DNA from: Cronobacter dublinensis subsp. dublinensis LMG 23823 | GTDB taxonomy: Bacteria; Pseudomonadota; Gammaproteobacteria; Enterobacterales; Enterobacteriaceae | Assembly (NCBI RefSeq): GCF_001277235.1 | Contig: NZ_CP012266.1 | Span: 2,976,001 to 3,040,000, forward strand | DNA length: 64,000 nucleotides | Direction: 5' to 3' | Shown: piece after piece, positions 9,023-17,797 of the stretch | Layout: each line of letters begins with the position of its first letter | Numbering within the stretch: position 1 is the stretch's first letter | Made by a program: the position numbers and the translations under genes | Notes under the pieces: model-generated | The model's database searches: none | The model's input: only the letters and a program-made list of their open reading frames with translations | What the model was told of the DNA's origin: nothing

Positions 9023-10120
9023 ATGGGCGCCTACCTGCTTCGTCGTTTGCTGCTGCTGATCCCGACACTCTGGGCCATCATCACCATTAACTTTTTTATT
9101 GTTCAGATAGCCCCCGGCGGTCCGGTGGATCAGGCGCTTGCCGCTATCCAGTTCGGCGGCGGTACCGGTGTGCCGGGCGTCCAGAGCGGCGGAATGGAAA
9201 GCAGCCGCCCGCAAAACGGCGTGATGAACGTGAACGAGAGCCACTACCGCGGCGCGCGTGGGCTCGACCCGGAAGTGATCGCCGAGATAACCCACCGCTA
9301 CGGGTTCGATAAACCGCTGCATGAGCGTTATTTCAACATGCTGTGGAACTATGTCCGTTTCGACTTCGGCGACAGCCTGTTTCGCAGCGCCTCGGTGCTG
9401 GATCTGATTAAAAACAGCCTGCCGGTGTCGATAACGCTCGGTCTGTGGAGCACGCTGATTATCTACCTGGTGTCGATCCCGCTCGGCATCCGCAAGGCGG
9501 TCAACAGCGGCAGCCGCTTCGATGTCTGGAGTAGTGTGGCGATCATTACCGGCTACGCGATCCCGGCGTTTTTGTTTGCGATTTTACTGATCGTCATCTT
9601 CGCAGGCGGCACCTGGTTCGATCTCTTCCCGCTGCGCGGACTGGTATCGACCAACTTCGACACGCTGCCGTGGTATCAAAAAATCACCGACTATCTGTGG
9701 CACATCACGCTGCCGGTGCTGGCGACGGTGATTGGCGGCTTCGCCACGCTCACGATCCTCACCCGCAACGCGTTTCTTGATGAGATCCGCAAACAGTACG
9801 TGGTGACGGCGCGTGCCAAAGGGCTTGGTGAACAGCAGATCCTCTGGCGGCATGTGTTTCGCAACGCCATGCTGCTGGTGATCGCGGGCTTCCCGGCGAC
9901 CTTTATCAGCATGTTCTTCACCGGTTCGGTGCTGATTGAGGTCATTTTCTCGCTCAACGGCCTGGGGCTGTTGGGTTATGAAGCCACCGTCTCGCGCGAC
10001 TACCCGGTGATGTTCGGCACGCTCTATATTTTCACCCTGGTCGGCCTTCTGCTGAATATCCTGAGCGATATCACCTATACGCTGGTCGACCCACGCATTG
10101 ATTTCGAGAGGCGCGGATGA
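9023..10120 (+). CDS. yejB: Peptide ABC transporter permease YejB
   Basis: Inner-membrane permease of the YejABEF importer. The first helix is at residues 10-30 (LLLLIPTLWAIITINFFIVQ), then a periplasmic insert, then a BPD_transp_1 domain with an EAA loop (NAFLDEIRKQYVVTARAKGLGE) that contacts the ATPase YejF. It has 365 residues, as in E. coli, with a GGAG ribosome site. Its stop codon overlaps the yejE start in an ATGA arrangement, so the two are translationally coupled. Confidence 0.95.
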   Translation: MGAYLLRRLLLLIPTLWAIITINFFIVQIAPGGPVDQALAAIQFGGGTGVPGVQSGGMESSRPQNGVMNVNESHYRGARGLDPEVIAEITHRYGFDKPLHERYFNMLWNYVRFDFGDSLFRSASVLDLIKNSLPVSITLGLWSTLIIYLVSIPLGIRKAVNSGSRFDVWSSVAIITGYAIPAFLFAILLIVIFAGGTWFDLFPLRGLVSTNFDTLPWYQKITDYLWHITLPVLATVIGGFATLTILTRNAFLDEIRKQYVVTARAKGLGEQQILWRHVFRNAMLLVIAGFPATFISMFFTGSVLIEVIFSLNGLGLLGYEATVSRDYPVMFGTLYIFTLVGLLLNILSDITYTLVDPRIDFERRG

Positions 10121-11142
10121 TGGGTTTGAATCCCGTAAATCAGGCCCGCTGGGCGCGGTTTCGCCATAACCGGCGCGGTTACTGGTCGCTGTGGATTTTC
10201 ACGGTCATTTTTGTGTTGAGCCTGTTTTCCGAGCTTATCGCCAACGACAAACCGCTGGCGGTGCGCTACCAGGATCACTGGTATTTCCCGCTGGTCGCGC
10301 ATTACAGCGAAAGCGATTTCGGCGGCCCGCTCGCGACGCCCGCCGATTATCAGGATCCGTGGCTACAGCAGCGGTTGCAGGATAACGGCTGGGTGCTCTG
10401 GGCACCGATTAGATTCAGCGGCACCGCGATTAACTTCGCCTCCGACCGGCCCTTCCCCGCCCCGCCGTCGGCGCAAAACTGGCTCGGCACCGATGCCAAC
10501 GGCGGCGACGTGCTGGCGCGCATTCTCTACGGCACGCGCATTTCGCTGCTGTTCGGCCTGATGCTTACCCTGTGCTCAAGCGTCATCGGCATTACCGTCG
10601 GGGCGATTCAGGGCTATTACGGCGGCAGGGTCGATCTTTTCGGCCAGCGCATTATTGAGATCTGGTCGGGCATGCCGACGCTGTTTCTGATTATCCTGCT
10701 CTCAAGCGTGGTGCAGCCGGGCTTCTGGTGGCTGCTGCTGATCACGGTGCTGTTTGGCTGGATGACGCTGGTGGGCGTAGTGCGCGCCGAGTTTCTGCGC
10801 ACCCGCAACTTTGATTACATTCGCGCCGCCCAGGCGCTGGGCGTCAGCGACCGGGCGATTATCTGGCGCCATATGTTGCCTAACGCGATGGTGGCGACGC
10901 TGACGTTTCTGCCGTTTATTCTCTGCGGCTCGATTACTGTGCTGACAGAGCTCGATTTTCTGGGCTTCGGGCTGCCGCTCGGCTCGCCGTCGCTCGGCGA
11001 ACTGCTCTTACAGGGCAAAAATAATCTTGAGGCGCCCTGGCTTGGGCTGACCGCCTTCTTCTCGCTGGCGATCCTGCTGTCGCTGTTAATTTTTATTGGC
11101 GAAGCGGTTCGCGACGCCTTCGATCCGAGTAAGGCTATCTGA
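10117..11142 (+). CDS. yejE: Peptide ABC transporter permease YejE
   Basis: Second inner-membrane permease of YejABEF, an OppC-type subunit with an N-terminal OppC_N segment (RWARFRHNRRGYWSLW and a helix) and a BPD_transp_1 core. The EAA loop is AEFLRTRNFDYIRAAQALGVS. It has 341 residues, matching E. coli. The start overlaps the yejB stop by 4 bp and the stop is 1 bp before the yejF start. Confidence 0.95.
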   Translation: MMGLNPVNQARWARFRHNRRGYWSLWIFTVIFVLSLFSELIANDKPLAVRYQDHWYFPLVAHYSESDFGGPLATPADYQDPWLQQRLQDNGWVLWAPIRFSGTAINFASDRPFPAPPSAQNWLGTDANGGDVLARILYGTRISLLFGLMLTLCSSVIGITVGAIQGYYGGRVDLFGQRIIEIWSGMPTLFLIILLSSVVQPGFWWLLLITVLFGWMTLVGVVRAEFLRTRNFDYIRAAQALGVSDRAIIWRHMLPNAMVATLTFLPFILCGSITVLTELDFLGFGLPLGSPSLGELLLQGKNNLEAPWLGLTAFFSLAILLSLLIFIGEAVRDAFDPSKAI

Positions 11143-11143
11143 T

Positions 11144-12733
11144 ATGGCGCATCCCCTGCTTTCCATCGACAACCTCTCCATTGCGTTTCGCCAGCAGGGC
11201 GTGGAGCGTCAGGTAGTGGATTCGCTGTCGCTGACCATCGAGGCGGGCGAAACGCTGGCGCTGGTGGGCGAGTCCGGCTCCGGTAAGAGCGTCACGGCGC
11301 TCTCCATACTGCGCCTGCTCCCTTCCCCGCCGGTCGTCTATCCGCAGGGCGATATCCGCTTCCAGGGCCGCTCGCTGCTTAACGCCCACGAGCGCGAACT
11401 ACGCGCGGTGCGCGGCAACCAGATAGCGATGATCTTTCAGGAGCCGATGGTTTCCTTAAACCCGCTGCACAGCGTCGAAAAACAGCTCTATGAAGTGCTG
11501 TCCCTGCACCGTGGTATGCGCCGCGAGCCCGCGCGCGCCGAGATCCTCACCTGCCTTGAGCGGGTCGGCATCCGCAACGCCGCGCAGCGTCTGAACGACT
11601 TTCCGCACCAGCTCTCCGGCGGCGAACGCCAGCGCGTGATGATTGCGATGGCGCTGCTGACGCGCCCGGCACTGCTGATTGCCGATGAGCCCACCACGGC
11701 GCTCGACGTCACGGTGCAGGCGCAAATCCTGCAACTGCTGGCGGAACTGAAACGCGAACTCAACATGGGCCTGCTGTTTATCACGCATAACCTGAATATC
11801 GTGAAGCGGCTTGCGGATAACGTGGCGGTGATGCAGAACGGGCGCTGCGTGGAGCAGAACCGCGTCGGGCCGATTTTCACCGCGCCGGCGCACGACTACA
11901 CCCGGCGGCTTATCGCCGCCGAGCCGGATGGCGAGCCGGTGCCGCTGCCCACACCTGCCGCGCCGCTGTTGGAAGTGCGCGGCCTGAGCGTGGCGTTTGA
12001 AAAGCGCCGCGGGCTGTTCAGGCGCATCACGGGTTATCATCATGCGCTGAAAAATTTAAGCTTTACGCTGCATGCGGGCGAAAGTCTGGGGCTGGTGGGC
12101 GAGTCGGGCTCCGGTAAGAGCACCTCCGGGCTGGCGCTGCTGCGCCTGATTGCCTCGAAGGGCGAAATTGTCTTTGACGGGCACCCTTTACACCAGCTTA
12201 ACCGCCGCGCGCTGCTGCCGCTGCGCCGCCGCATTCAGGTGGTGTTCCAGGATCCGAACTCCTCGCTTAACCCGCGTCTCGACGTGCTCAGTATCATCGC
12301 CGAAGGGCTGTGCGTGCATCAGCCGACGCTCACCCCAGCGGAGCGTGAAACCCAGGTGATTGAGGCTATGCGTGAAGTGGGGCTGGATCCTGAAACGCGC
12401 CACCGCTACCCGAGCGAGTTTTCCGGCGGCCAGCGCCAGCGTATCGCCATCGCGCGGGCGCTTATCCTCAAACCCGAGCTGCTGATCCTCGATGAGCCAA
12501 CGTCATCGCTCGATCGTACCGTGCAGGCGCAGATCCTGACGCTGCTGAAAAAACTCCAGCAGACGCATAAGCTCGCTTACCTGTTTATCAGTCACGATCT
12601 CCAGGTAGTGCGCTCGCTGTGTCATCAGGTAGTGGTGTTACGTCAGGGAGAGGTGATTGAGCAGGGCGACTGTCGGGAGATTTTCGCCGCCCCGCGTGAG
12701 GCATATACGCGCGAGCTGTTAACGCTGCGTTAA
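11144..12733 (+). CDS. yejF: Peptide ABC transporter ATPase YejF (double nucleotide-binding domain)
   Basis: Cytoplasmic ATPase of YejABEF, two fused ABC domains. Walker A GESGSGKS occurs twice, the ABC signatures are LSGGERQRV and FSGGQRQRI, and the Walker B stretches are LLIADEPT and LLILDEPT. I chose the ATG at 11144 and not the upstream in-frame ATG at 11096: it gives MAHPLLSIDNLSI, 529 residues as in E. coli, and avoids a 47-bp overlap with yejE. It closes the yejABEF operon and is convergent with yejG. Confidence 0.95.
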   Translation: MAHPLLSIDNLSIAFRQQGVERQVVDSLSLTIEAGETLALVGESGSGKSVTALSILRLLPSPPVVYPQGDIRFQGRSLLNAHERELRAVRGNQIAMIFQEPMVSLNPLHSVEKQLYEVLSLHRGMRREPARAEILTCLERVGIRNAAQRLNDFPHQLSGGERQRVMIAMALLTRPALLIADEPTTALDVTVQAQILQLLAELKRELNMGLLFITHNLNIVKRLADNVAVMQNGRCVEQNRVGPIFTAPAHDYTRRLIAAEPDGEPVPLPTPAAPLLEVRGLSVAFEKRRGLFRRITGYHHALKNLSFTLHAGESLGLVGESGSGKSTSGLALLRLIASKGEIVFDGHPLHQLNRRALLPLRRRIQVVFQDPNSSLNPRLDVLSIIAEGLCVHQPTLTPAERETQVIEAMREVGLDPETRHRYPSEFSGGQRQRIAIARALILKPELLILDEPTSSLDRTVQAQILTLLKKLQQTHKLAYLFISHDLQVVRSLCHQVVVLRQGEVIEQGDCREIFAAPREAYTRELLTLR

Positions 12734-12736
12734 CGC

Positions 12737-13081
12737 TCAGAACGGATTCTGGCCGGAAAACGGCTCAGCGATGGCCACGCCGAAGTTTTTGAGGCGGCAG
12801 GTGGCCGCAAACTCATCCTGATGATTCACAAACAGGCACGGCTCGCCTTCACACTCCAGCACGGAACAATCCACCGAGATATCACTCAGCGCCTGGCTCA
12901 GCTTATGCATCACCGGCCAGGCTTTTTCGCCGTCCGGGCTCAGCAGGCGCAGGCCCACCAGACAGTTATCGCAGTCTGGTCCACTCTGCGGGATCGGTTC
13001 AACTTTTGAACCGGCAAAACCCGTACTCCACCGATAGCTCTGCGGCAAGCGATGAACGATTGAGAGTTGTAGCGTATTCAA
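12737..13081 (-). CDS. yejG: YejG family protein of unknown function
   Basis: Small conserved enterobacterial protein of unknown biochemical role. I place the start at the TTG at 13081, giving NTLQLSIVHRLPQ and 114 residues, the E. coli YejG length, with a GGGGAC Shine-Dalgarno-like sequence just upstream. The upstream ATG at 13117 adds 12 residues and has no ribosome site. The C-terminal CRLKNFGVAIAEPFSGQNPF is typical of the family. It ends 3 bp from the yejF stop, tail to tail. Confidence 0.88.
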   Translation of the reverse strand: MNTLQLSIVHRLPQSYRWSTGFAGSKVEPIPQSGPDCDNCLVGLRLLSPDGEKAWPVMHKLSQALSDISVDCSVLECEGEPCLFVNHQDEFAATCRLKNFGVAIAEPFSGQNPF

Positions 13082-13387
13082 GATAGTGTCCCCGGAAACA
13101 TAAATTTTACAAGTCATTCACATAAATATTAACACATGTTGACAAAAAGTGATCACGTCAACAAAGAAAACGGTTTCATGGCAAGCGCGCGCCGGTTATT
13201 TCCTCAGCAGCGAGGCGGTTATTTTGTGCGTTGGCTCCCATTTTGGCGCTATATGTACCCCGTTCTGCGCCCTGACACAACCTTTTTTAATACAAGGCTG
13301 TGACTTTTTACGCGCTTTACTTTTACATTCACGAAACAAATAACCGCTCGGGGAACGCCGTCTGGCAGAGAAAACAGCGGAGCATAA

Positions 13388-13406
13388 GGGGGAGAAAATC
13401 TCCCCC
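13388..13406 (-). terminator. Terminator after bcr
   Basis: GGGGGAG and CTCCCCC form a 7-bp stem around an AT loop, followed on the minus strand by TTAT. It lies 8 bp past the bcr stop. From here to the yejG start at 13081 I see no gene, only AT-rich DNA that probably carries the yejG promoter. Confidence 0.65.
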
Positions 13407-13413
13407 GGAAGGG

Positions 13414-14610
13414 TTACGCAGCGCGACGGGATGGGCGGCTGGCGTACAGGTAGAAAAGTATCGAACAGGTGGCGCAGAAGAACATCGAAAGCAGCATCGG
13501 CCAGGCGGAGTTGAAGGTCGCCATTGAAAGCATCGCGCCCATAATGGCCCCGATGCCAAAACGGAACGTCCCCGCGAGCGACGACGCCGTGCCCGCCATA
13601 TGCGGAAACTCATCCAGGATCACCGCCATCGCGTTAGAGGCCACCAGCGACACGCAGCCGACAAACGCCGCCACGCCGATAACCAGCGACCAGAAGCCCG
13701 CGTCAAACTGCGCGCTTAACACCAGCCACACCGCCATCGTGAACTGAATAAACAGCCCGGCGCGGAACATCTTCAGCGCGCCGACGCGGCGCACAAAGCG
13801 GCTGTTAATAATGGTCATCACAAACAGAAACACGATGTTGAGCGCGAAGTAGTAGCCGAAATGCTGCGGCGAAACATGGTTCAGCTCGATATAAACAAAC
13901 GGTCCGGCGCTTAAAAACGAAAACATACCCGCAAAGCTAAAGCCGCTCGCGAGCATATAGCTCAGGACGCGCTTATGGCGAAACAGCGTGGCGAAGTTGC
14001 CAAGCGTGGTGCGAATGTGAAACTTCTGGCGGCGCTCCACTGGCAGCGTTTCGCGGATAAGAAAGAAGATCATGGCGCAGGCCAGCAGTGCCAGCACGGC
14101 GAGGATCCAGAAGATGACGTGCCAGTTAAACCAGACCAGCACCGCCCCGCCCGCAATCGGCGCCAGCAGCGGCGCGATGGTGGTCACCAGCATCACGAAG
14201 GACATCATGCGCGAGAACTCTTCCTTCGGGTAGATATCGCGCATCAGGGCATTGATGACGACGCTTGCCGCGGCGGCGGAGAGCCCGTGCAGGAAACGCA
14301 TATAGATGAGCTGGTCGATAGTCTGCGCCAGCGCGCAGGCGATAGCGGCCGCCGCGAAAATCAGCGTGCCGCCGAGGATCACCGGCTTGCGTCCCAGACT
14401 GTCGGCCATCGGGCCGTAAAACAGCTGCCCGATAGCAAAGCCCAGGATATAGGTGCTGAGCGTCATCTGGGCGCTGCCCGCCTCGACGCCGAACTCGCTC
14501 GCGATGACCGGCAACGCCGGCAGGTACATATCAATAGAGAGCGGCATCAGCATGGCCAGCAGGCCAAGAATAAACACAATACCCAGCGACGAATTCTGCC
14601 TGGTGGTCAC
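13414..14610 (-). CDS. bcr: Bicyclomycin/multidrug efflux MFS transporter Bcr
   Basis: Twelve-helix MFS drug:H+ antiporter of the DHA1 family; in E. coli it exports bicyclomycin and sulfonamides. Motif A-like GPMADSLGRKP is in the loop between helices 2 and 3, and the N-terminal LGLLAMLMPLSIDMYLPALP is diagnostic for the Bcr/CflA family. It has 398 residues against 396 in E. coli. It sits between yejG and rsuA on the same strand, 15 bp from the rsuA stop, so it is probably co-transcribed with rsuA. Confidence 0.94.
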   Translation of the reverse strand: MTTRQNSSLGIVFILGLLAMLMPLSIDMYLPALPVIASEFGVEAGSAQMTLSTYILGFAIGQLFYGPMADSLGRKPVILGGTLIFAAAAIACALAQTIDQLIYMRFLHGLSAAAASVVINALMRDIYPKEEFSRMMSFVMLVTTIAPLLAPIAGGAVLVWFNWHVIFWILAVLALLACAMIFFLIRETLPVERRQKFHIRTTLGNFATLFRHKRVLSYMLASGFSFAGMFSFLSAGPFVYIELNHVSPQHFGYYFALNIVFLFVMTIINSRFVRRVGALKMFRAGLFIQFTMAVWLVLSAQFDAGFWSLVIGVAAFVGCVSLVASNAMAVILDEFPHMAGTASSLAGTFRFGIGAIMGAMLSMATFNSAWPMLLSMFFCATCSILFYLYASRPSRRAA

Positions 14611-14625
14611 GGTTGACTCCTGATA

Positions 14626-15333
14626 TTAGCGCGACGGCATGCCAACGCTGGCAATTTCGTCGTCGGTTAACGGACGGTATTCGCCCGGCGCCAGTTCGGG
14701 GTCCAGCTCAATGCCCCCGATGCGCTCGCGGTGCAGCCCGACCACGTGGTTGCCCACCGCCGCGAACATGCGTTTGACCTGATGGTAACGCCCTTCGCTG
14801 ATGGTCAGGCGCACGTCGGTCGGCGTTATCACCTCAAGCTGAGCAGGTTTGGTGAGATCTTTTTCGTTATGCAGCTGTACGCCTCTGGCGAACAGCGCGG
14901 CGGTGTCGTCCACCACCGGCGACTCCAGCGTCACCCGGTACGTTTTTTCGCAGTGGTGGCGCGGCGAGGTGATGCGGTGCGACCACTGGCCGTCGTCGGT
15001 CATCAGCACCAGCCCGGTGGTGTCGATATCCAGACGCCCGGCGGCGTGCAGCTTATGGGCGACCGGCTCGTCGAGAAAATAGAGTACGGTCGGGTGATCC
15101 GGATCGTCGGTCGAGCAGACGTAGCCCTGCGGTTTATTCAGCATGAAATAGCGCGGGCCATGCTGCTGGGCCAGCGGATTGCCGTCATACTCGACGTCGT
15201 GATCCGCCAGCAGTTTAAAAGCGGTGTCTTTAACAATGTCGCCATTGACCGTTACCCGGCTGGCGCGAATTTCGCGACCAGCAATAGCGCGGCTGACGCC
15301 AAGCTGCTGGGCGATAAATTTATCAAGTCGCAT
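14626..15333 (-). CDS. rsuA: 16S rRNA pseudouridine(516) synthase RsuA
   Basis: RsuA makes pseudouridine 516 in 16S rRNA. An N-terminal S4 RNA-binding domain (MRLDKFIAQQLGVSRAIAGR) is followed by the RsuA/RluB catalytic domain with the active-site aspartate in AAGRLDIDTTGL. I chose the ATG at 15333: it starts the conserved MRLDKF and gives 235 residues, close to the 231 of E. coli. The longer frame up to 15465 would add 44 unconserved residues encoded partly by a 21-bp tandem repeat. It is divergent from radD. Confidence 0.94.
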   Translation of the reverse strand: MRLDKFIAQQLGVSRAIAGREIRASRVTVNGDIVKDTAFKLLADHDVEYDGNPLAQQHGPRYFMLNKPQGYVCSTDDPDHPTVLYFLDEPVAHKLHAAGRLDIDTTGLVLMTDDGQWSHRITSPRHHCEKTYRVTLESPVVDDTAALFARGVQLHNEKDLTKPAQLEVITPTDVRLTISEGRYHQVKRMFAAVGNHVVGLHRERIGGIELDPELAPGEYRPLTDDEIASVGMPSR

Positions 15334-15334
15334 T

Positions 15335-15376
15335 ACGTTTATAAGCCTGTTGTTGACGTTTATAAGCCTGTTGAAG
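15335..15376. repeat. 21-bp tandem duplication upstream of rsuA
   Basis: Two adjacent copies, 15335-15355 and 15356-15376, agree at 19 of 21 positions (core ACGTTTATAAGCCTGTTG). They lie directly before the rsuA start codon, in the leader region. Confidence 0.85.
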
Positions 15377-15521
15377 CAGTTCCGACGCGGGGGCGGGCAA
15401 GGCGCCCGGCAACATTCATGAAGCGGAATCAGAGCCGTCAGTATAACGGGCAATGGCCCGCTCACAAGATGAAAATGATTCGTGGCATAATATTAGCGTG
15501 ATCCCTATTTCTGCAGGCCCC

Positions 15522-17282
15522 ATGTCCTTTACTTTACGTCCCTACCAGCGCGAAGCGGTGGATGCCACCCTTAACCATTTTCGCCGCCATGACGCGCCCG
15601 CGGCGATTGTCCTGCCGACTGGCGCCGGCAAAAGCCTGGTCATCGCCGAACTGGCGCGGCTCGCGCGTGGCCGCGTGCTGGTGCTCGCTCACGTGAAAGA
15701 ACTGGTGGCGCAAAACCACGCGAAATATCTGGCGCTCGGGCTTGAAGCGGATATCTACGCGGCAGGCCTCGCGCGCAAAGAGAGCCACGGCAAAGTGGTG
15801 TTCGGCAGCGTGCAGTCGGTGGCGCGCAATCTTGACCATTTTCAGGGAGAATTCTCGCTGGTGATTGTCGATGAGTGCCATCGCATCAGCGATGACGACG
15901 ACAGCCAGTATCAACAGATCCTCACGCACCTGCGCAAGCAGAACCCGCGCCTGCGGCTGCTGGGCCTGACTGCGACACCGTTTCGCCTCGGCAAAGGCTG
16001 GATTTACCAGTTTCACTATCACGGTATGGTGCGCGGCGATGAAAAAGCGCTGTTCCGCGACTGCATCTACGAGCTGCCGCTGCGCTATATGATTAAGTAC
16101 GGTTATCTCACGCCGCCGGAGCGCCTCGACATGCCGGTGGTGCAGTACGATTTCAGCCGCCTGCAAGCCCAGAGCAATGGTCTGTTCAGCGAGGCCGATC
16201 TCAACCGGGAACTGAAACAGCAACGGCGCATTACCCCCCATATCGTCAGCCAGATTGTCGAGTATGCCGCCGACCGGCGCGGCGTAATGATTTTCGCCGC
16301 CACCGTCGAGCACGCCCGTGAGATAACCGGCCTGCTGCCCGCGGGCGAGGCGTCGCTGATTACCGGTGAAACGCCGGGACGCGAGCGCGACGCGATTATC
16401 GAGGCGTTTAAAGCCCAGCAGTTGCGCTTCCTGGTCAATGTGGCGGTGCTGACCACCGGTTTTGACGCCCCGCATGTCGATTTAATCGCTATCCTGCGCC
16501 CGACCGAGTCGGTCAGCCTCTATCAGCAGATTGTTGGGCGCGGGCTGCGGCTGTCGCCCGGCAAAACCGACTGTCTGATCCTCGATTACGCGGGTAACCC
16601 GCACGATCTCTACGCGCCGGAAGTGGGCGCGCCGAAGGGCAAAAGCGACAACGTGCCGGTGCAGGTCTTCTGCCCTGCCTGCGGCTTCGCCAACACCTTC
16701 TGGGGCAAAACGACGGCCGACGGCACGCTGATTGAGCATTTCGGCCGCCGCTGTCAGGGCTGGTTTGAGGATGACGACGGCCATCGCGAGCAGTGCGACT
16801 ACCGTTTCCGCTTTAAAAACTGCCCGCACTGCAACGCTGAAAACGATATCGCCGCGCGACGCTGTCGCGAATGCAACGAGGTGCTGGTAGACCCGGACGA
16901 TATGCTGAAAGCGGCGCTGAAGCTCAAAGATGCGCTGGTATTACGCTGTAGCGGGATGCAGTTACAACCGGGCGCCGATGAGAAAGGCGACTGGCTGAAG
17001 GTGACCTATTACGACGAGGACGGCGCGGACGTCAGCGAGCGTTTTCGTCTGCAGACGCCCGCGCAGCGCACCGCCTTTGAACAGCTGTTTATCCGCCCGC
17101 ATACCCGCACGCCGGGCGTGCCGCTGCGCTGGATAACCGTTAACGATATCGTGGCGCAACAGGCGCTGCTGCGCCATCCGGATTTCGTGGTCGCGCGCCT
17201 GAAAGGCCAGTTCTGGCAGGTGCGTGAAAAGGTGTTCGACTACAATGGCCGCTTCCGGCGCGCCAATGAATTACGCGGTTAG
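15522..17282 (+). CDS. radD: Superfamily 2 DNA repair helicase-like protein RadD (YejH)
   Basis: SF2 ATPase that supports RecA-mediated recombination and double-strand break repair in E. coli. Helicase motif I is LPTGAGKS, motif II is DECH (VDECHRIS), motif III is LTATPFRLG, and motif VI is QIVGRGLR. After the helicase core come zinc-binding cysteines: CPACG and a later CPHCNAEND...CRECNE cluster. The ATG at 15522 gives MSFTLRPYQREAVD and 586 residues, exactly the E. coli length; the in-frame start at 15453 is rejected. It is divergent from rsuA. Confidence 0.95.
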   Translation: MSFTLRPYQREAVDATLNHFRRHDAPAAIVLPTGAGKSLVIAELARLARGRVLVLAHVKELVAQNHAKYLALGLEADIYAAGLARKESHGKVVFGSVQSVARNLDHFQGEFSLVIVDECHRISDDDDSQYQQILTHLRKQNPRLRLLGLTATPFRLGKGWIYQFHYHGMVRGDEKALFRDCIYELPLRYMIKYGYLTPPERLDMPVVQYDFSRLQAQSNGLFSEADLNRELKQQRRITPHIVSQIVEYAADRRGVMIFAATVEHAREITGLLPAGEASLITGETPGRERDAIIEAFKAQQLRFLVNVAVLTTGFDAPHVDLIAILRPTESVSLYQQIVGRGLRLSPGKTDCLILDYAGNPHDLYAPEVGAPKGKSDNVPVQVFCPACGFANTFWGKTTADGTLIEHFGRRCQGWFEDDDGHREQCDYRFRFKNCPHCNAENDIAARRCRECNEVLVDPDDMLKAALKLKDALVLRCSGMQLQPGADEKGDWLKVTYYDEDGADVSERFRLQTPAQRTAFEQLFIRPHTRTPGVPLRWITVNDIVAQQALLRHPDFVVARLKGQFWQVREKVFDYNGRFRRANELRG

Positions 17283-17294
17283 CGGCGGTTTTCA

Positions 17295-17323
17295 TTGCCC
17301 GTGCGCGCTCAAATGGCTATAAT
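17295..17323 (+). promoter_or_regulatory. Sigma-70 promoter of rplY
   Basis: TTGCCC at 17295-17300 and a perfect TATAAT at 17318-17323 are separated by 17 bp, 86 bp upstream of the rplY start. Ribosomal protein L25 would need such a strong promoter. Confidence 0.7.
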
Positions 17324-17408
17324 GCCGCCCGCTTTTGCATCCGCAAAGCCAGTCATTCGCCTGTTGCTGGGTCGCCTGTAACAGGCTTCTTTATTAAGAG
17401 AGATGTCA

Positions 17409-17693
17409 ATGTTTACTATTAACGCTGAAGTACGTAAAGAGCAGGGTAAGGGTGCGAGCCGCCGCCTGCGTCACGCCAACAAGTTCCCGGCTATCATCTA
17501 CGGTGGCACCGAAGCTCCGGTTGCTATCGAACTGGATCACGACAAGCTGATGAACATGCAGGCAAAACCGGAGTTTTACAGCGAAGTGCTGACTCTGGCT
17601 ATCGATGGCAAAGAAGTTAAAGTAAAAGTTCAGGCTGTACAGCGTCACCCGTACAAACCGAAACTGCAGCACATCGACTTCGTTCGCGCGTAA
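17409..17693 (+). CDS. rplY: 50S ribosomal protein L25
   Basis: Ribosomal protein that binds 5S rRNA. The protein MFTINAEVRKEQGKGASRRL continues to 94 residues with the typical HPYKPKLQHIDFVRA end. I chose the ATG at 17409, not 17403, because it gives the family length and correct spacing to the AAGAGAG ribosome site. Single gene with its own promoter and terminator, between radD and yejK as in E. coli. Confidence 0.97.
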   Translation: MFTINAEVRKEQGKGASRRLRHANKFPAIIYGGTEAPVAIELDHDKLMNMQAKPEFYSEVLTLAIDGKEVKVKVQAVQRHPYKPKLQHIDFVRA

Positions 17694-17708
17694 TTGCGAT
17701 GAAGGATA

Positions 17709-17737
17709 AAACGCCGCGCTAAGCGGCGTTTTTTTTG
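17709..17737 (+). terminator. Rho-independent terminator after rplY
   Basis: The stem AACGCCGC/GCGGCGTT with a GCTAA loop is followed by a run of T, 16 bp past the rplY stop. Confidence 0.9.
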
Positions 17738-17754
17738 CCTGTCATTCAGGCTCA

Positions 17755-17785
17755 AAAAAATAAGGGCGGATAATCCGCCCTTTTT
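17755..17785 (-). terminator. Terminator after yejK
   Basis: The stem AGGGCGGA/TCCGCCCT with a TAA loop is flanked by A and T tracts on both sides. Read on the minus strand it lies 13 bp after the yejK stop and ends in a T-rich run. Confidence 0.85.
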
Positions 17786-17797
17786 CGCGTCTGACGC

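Noticed and set aside
15534..16475. 313-codon frame antisense to radD
   Set aside because: Shadow of the conserved helicase gene, with low-complexity His/Gln/Arg-rich translation.
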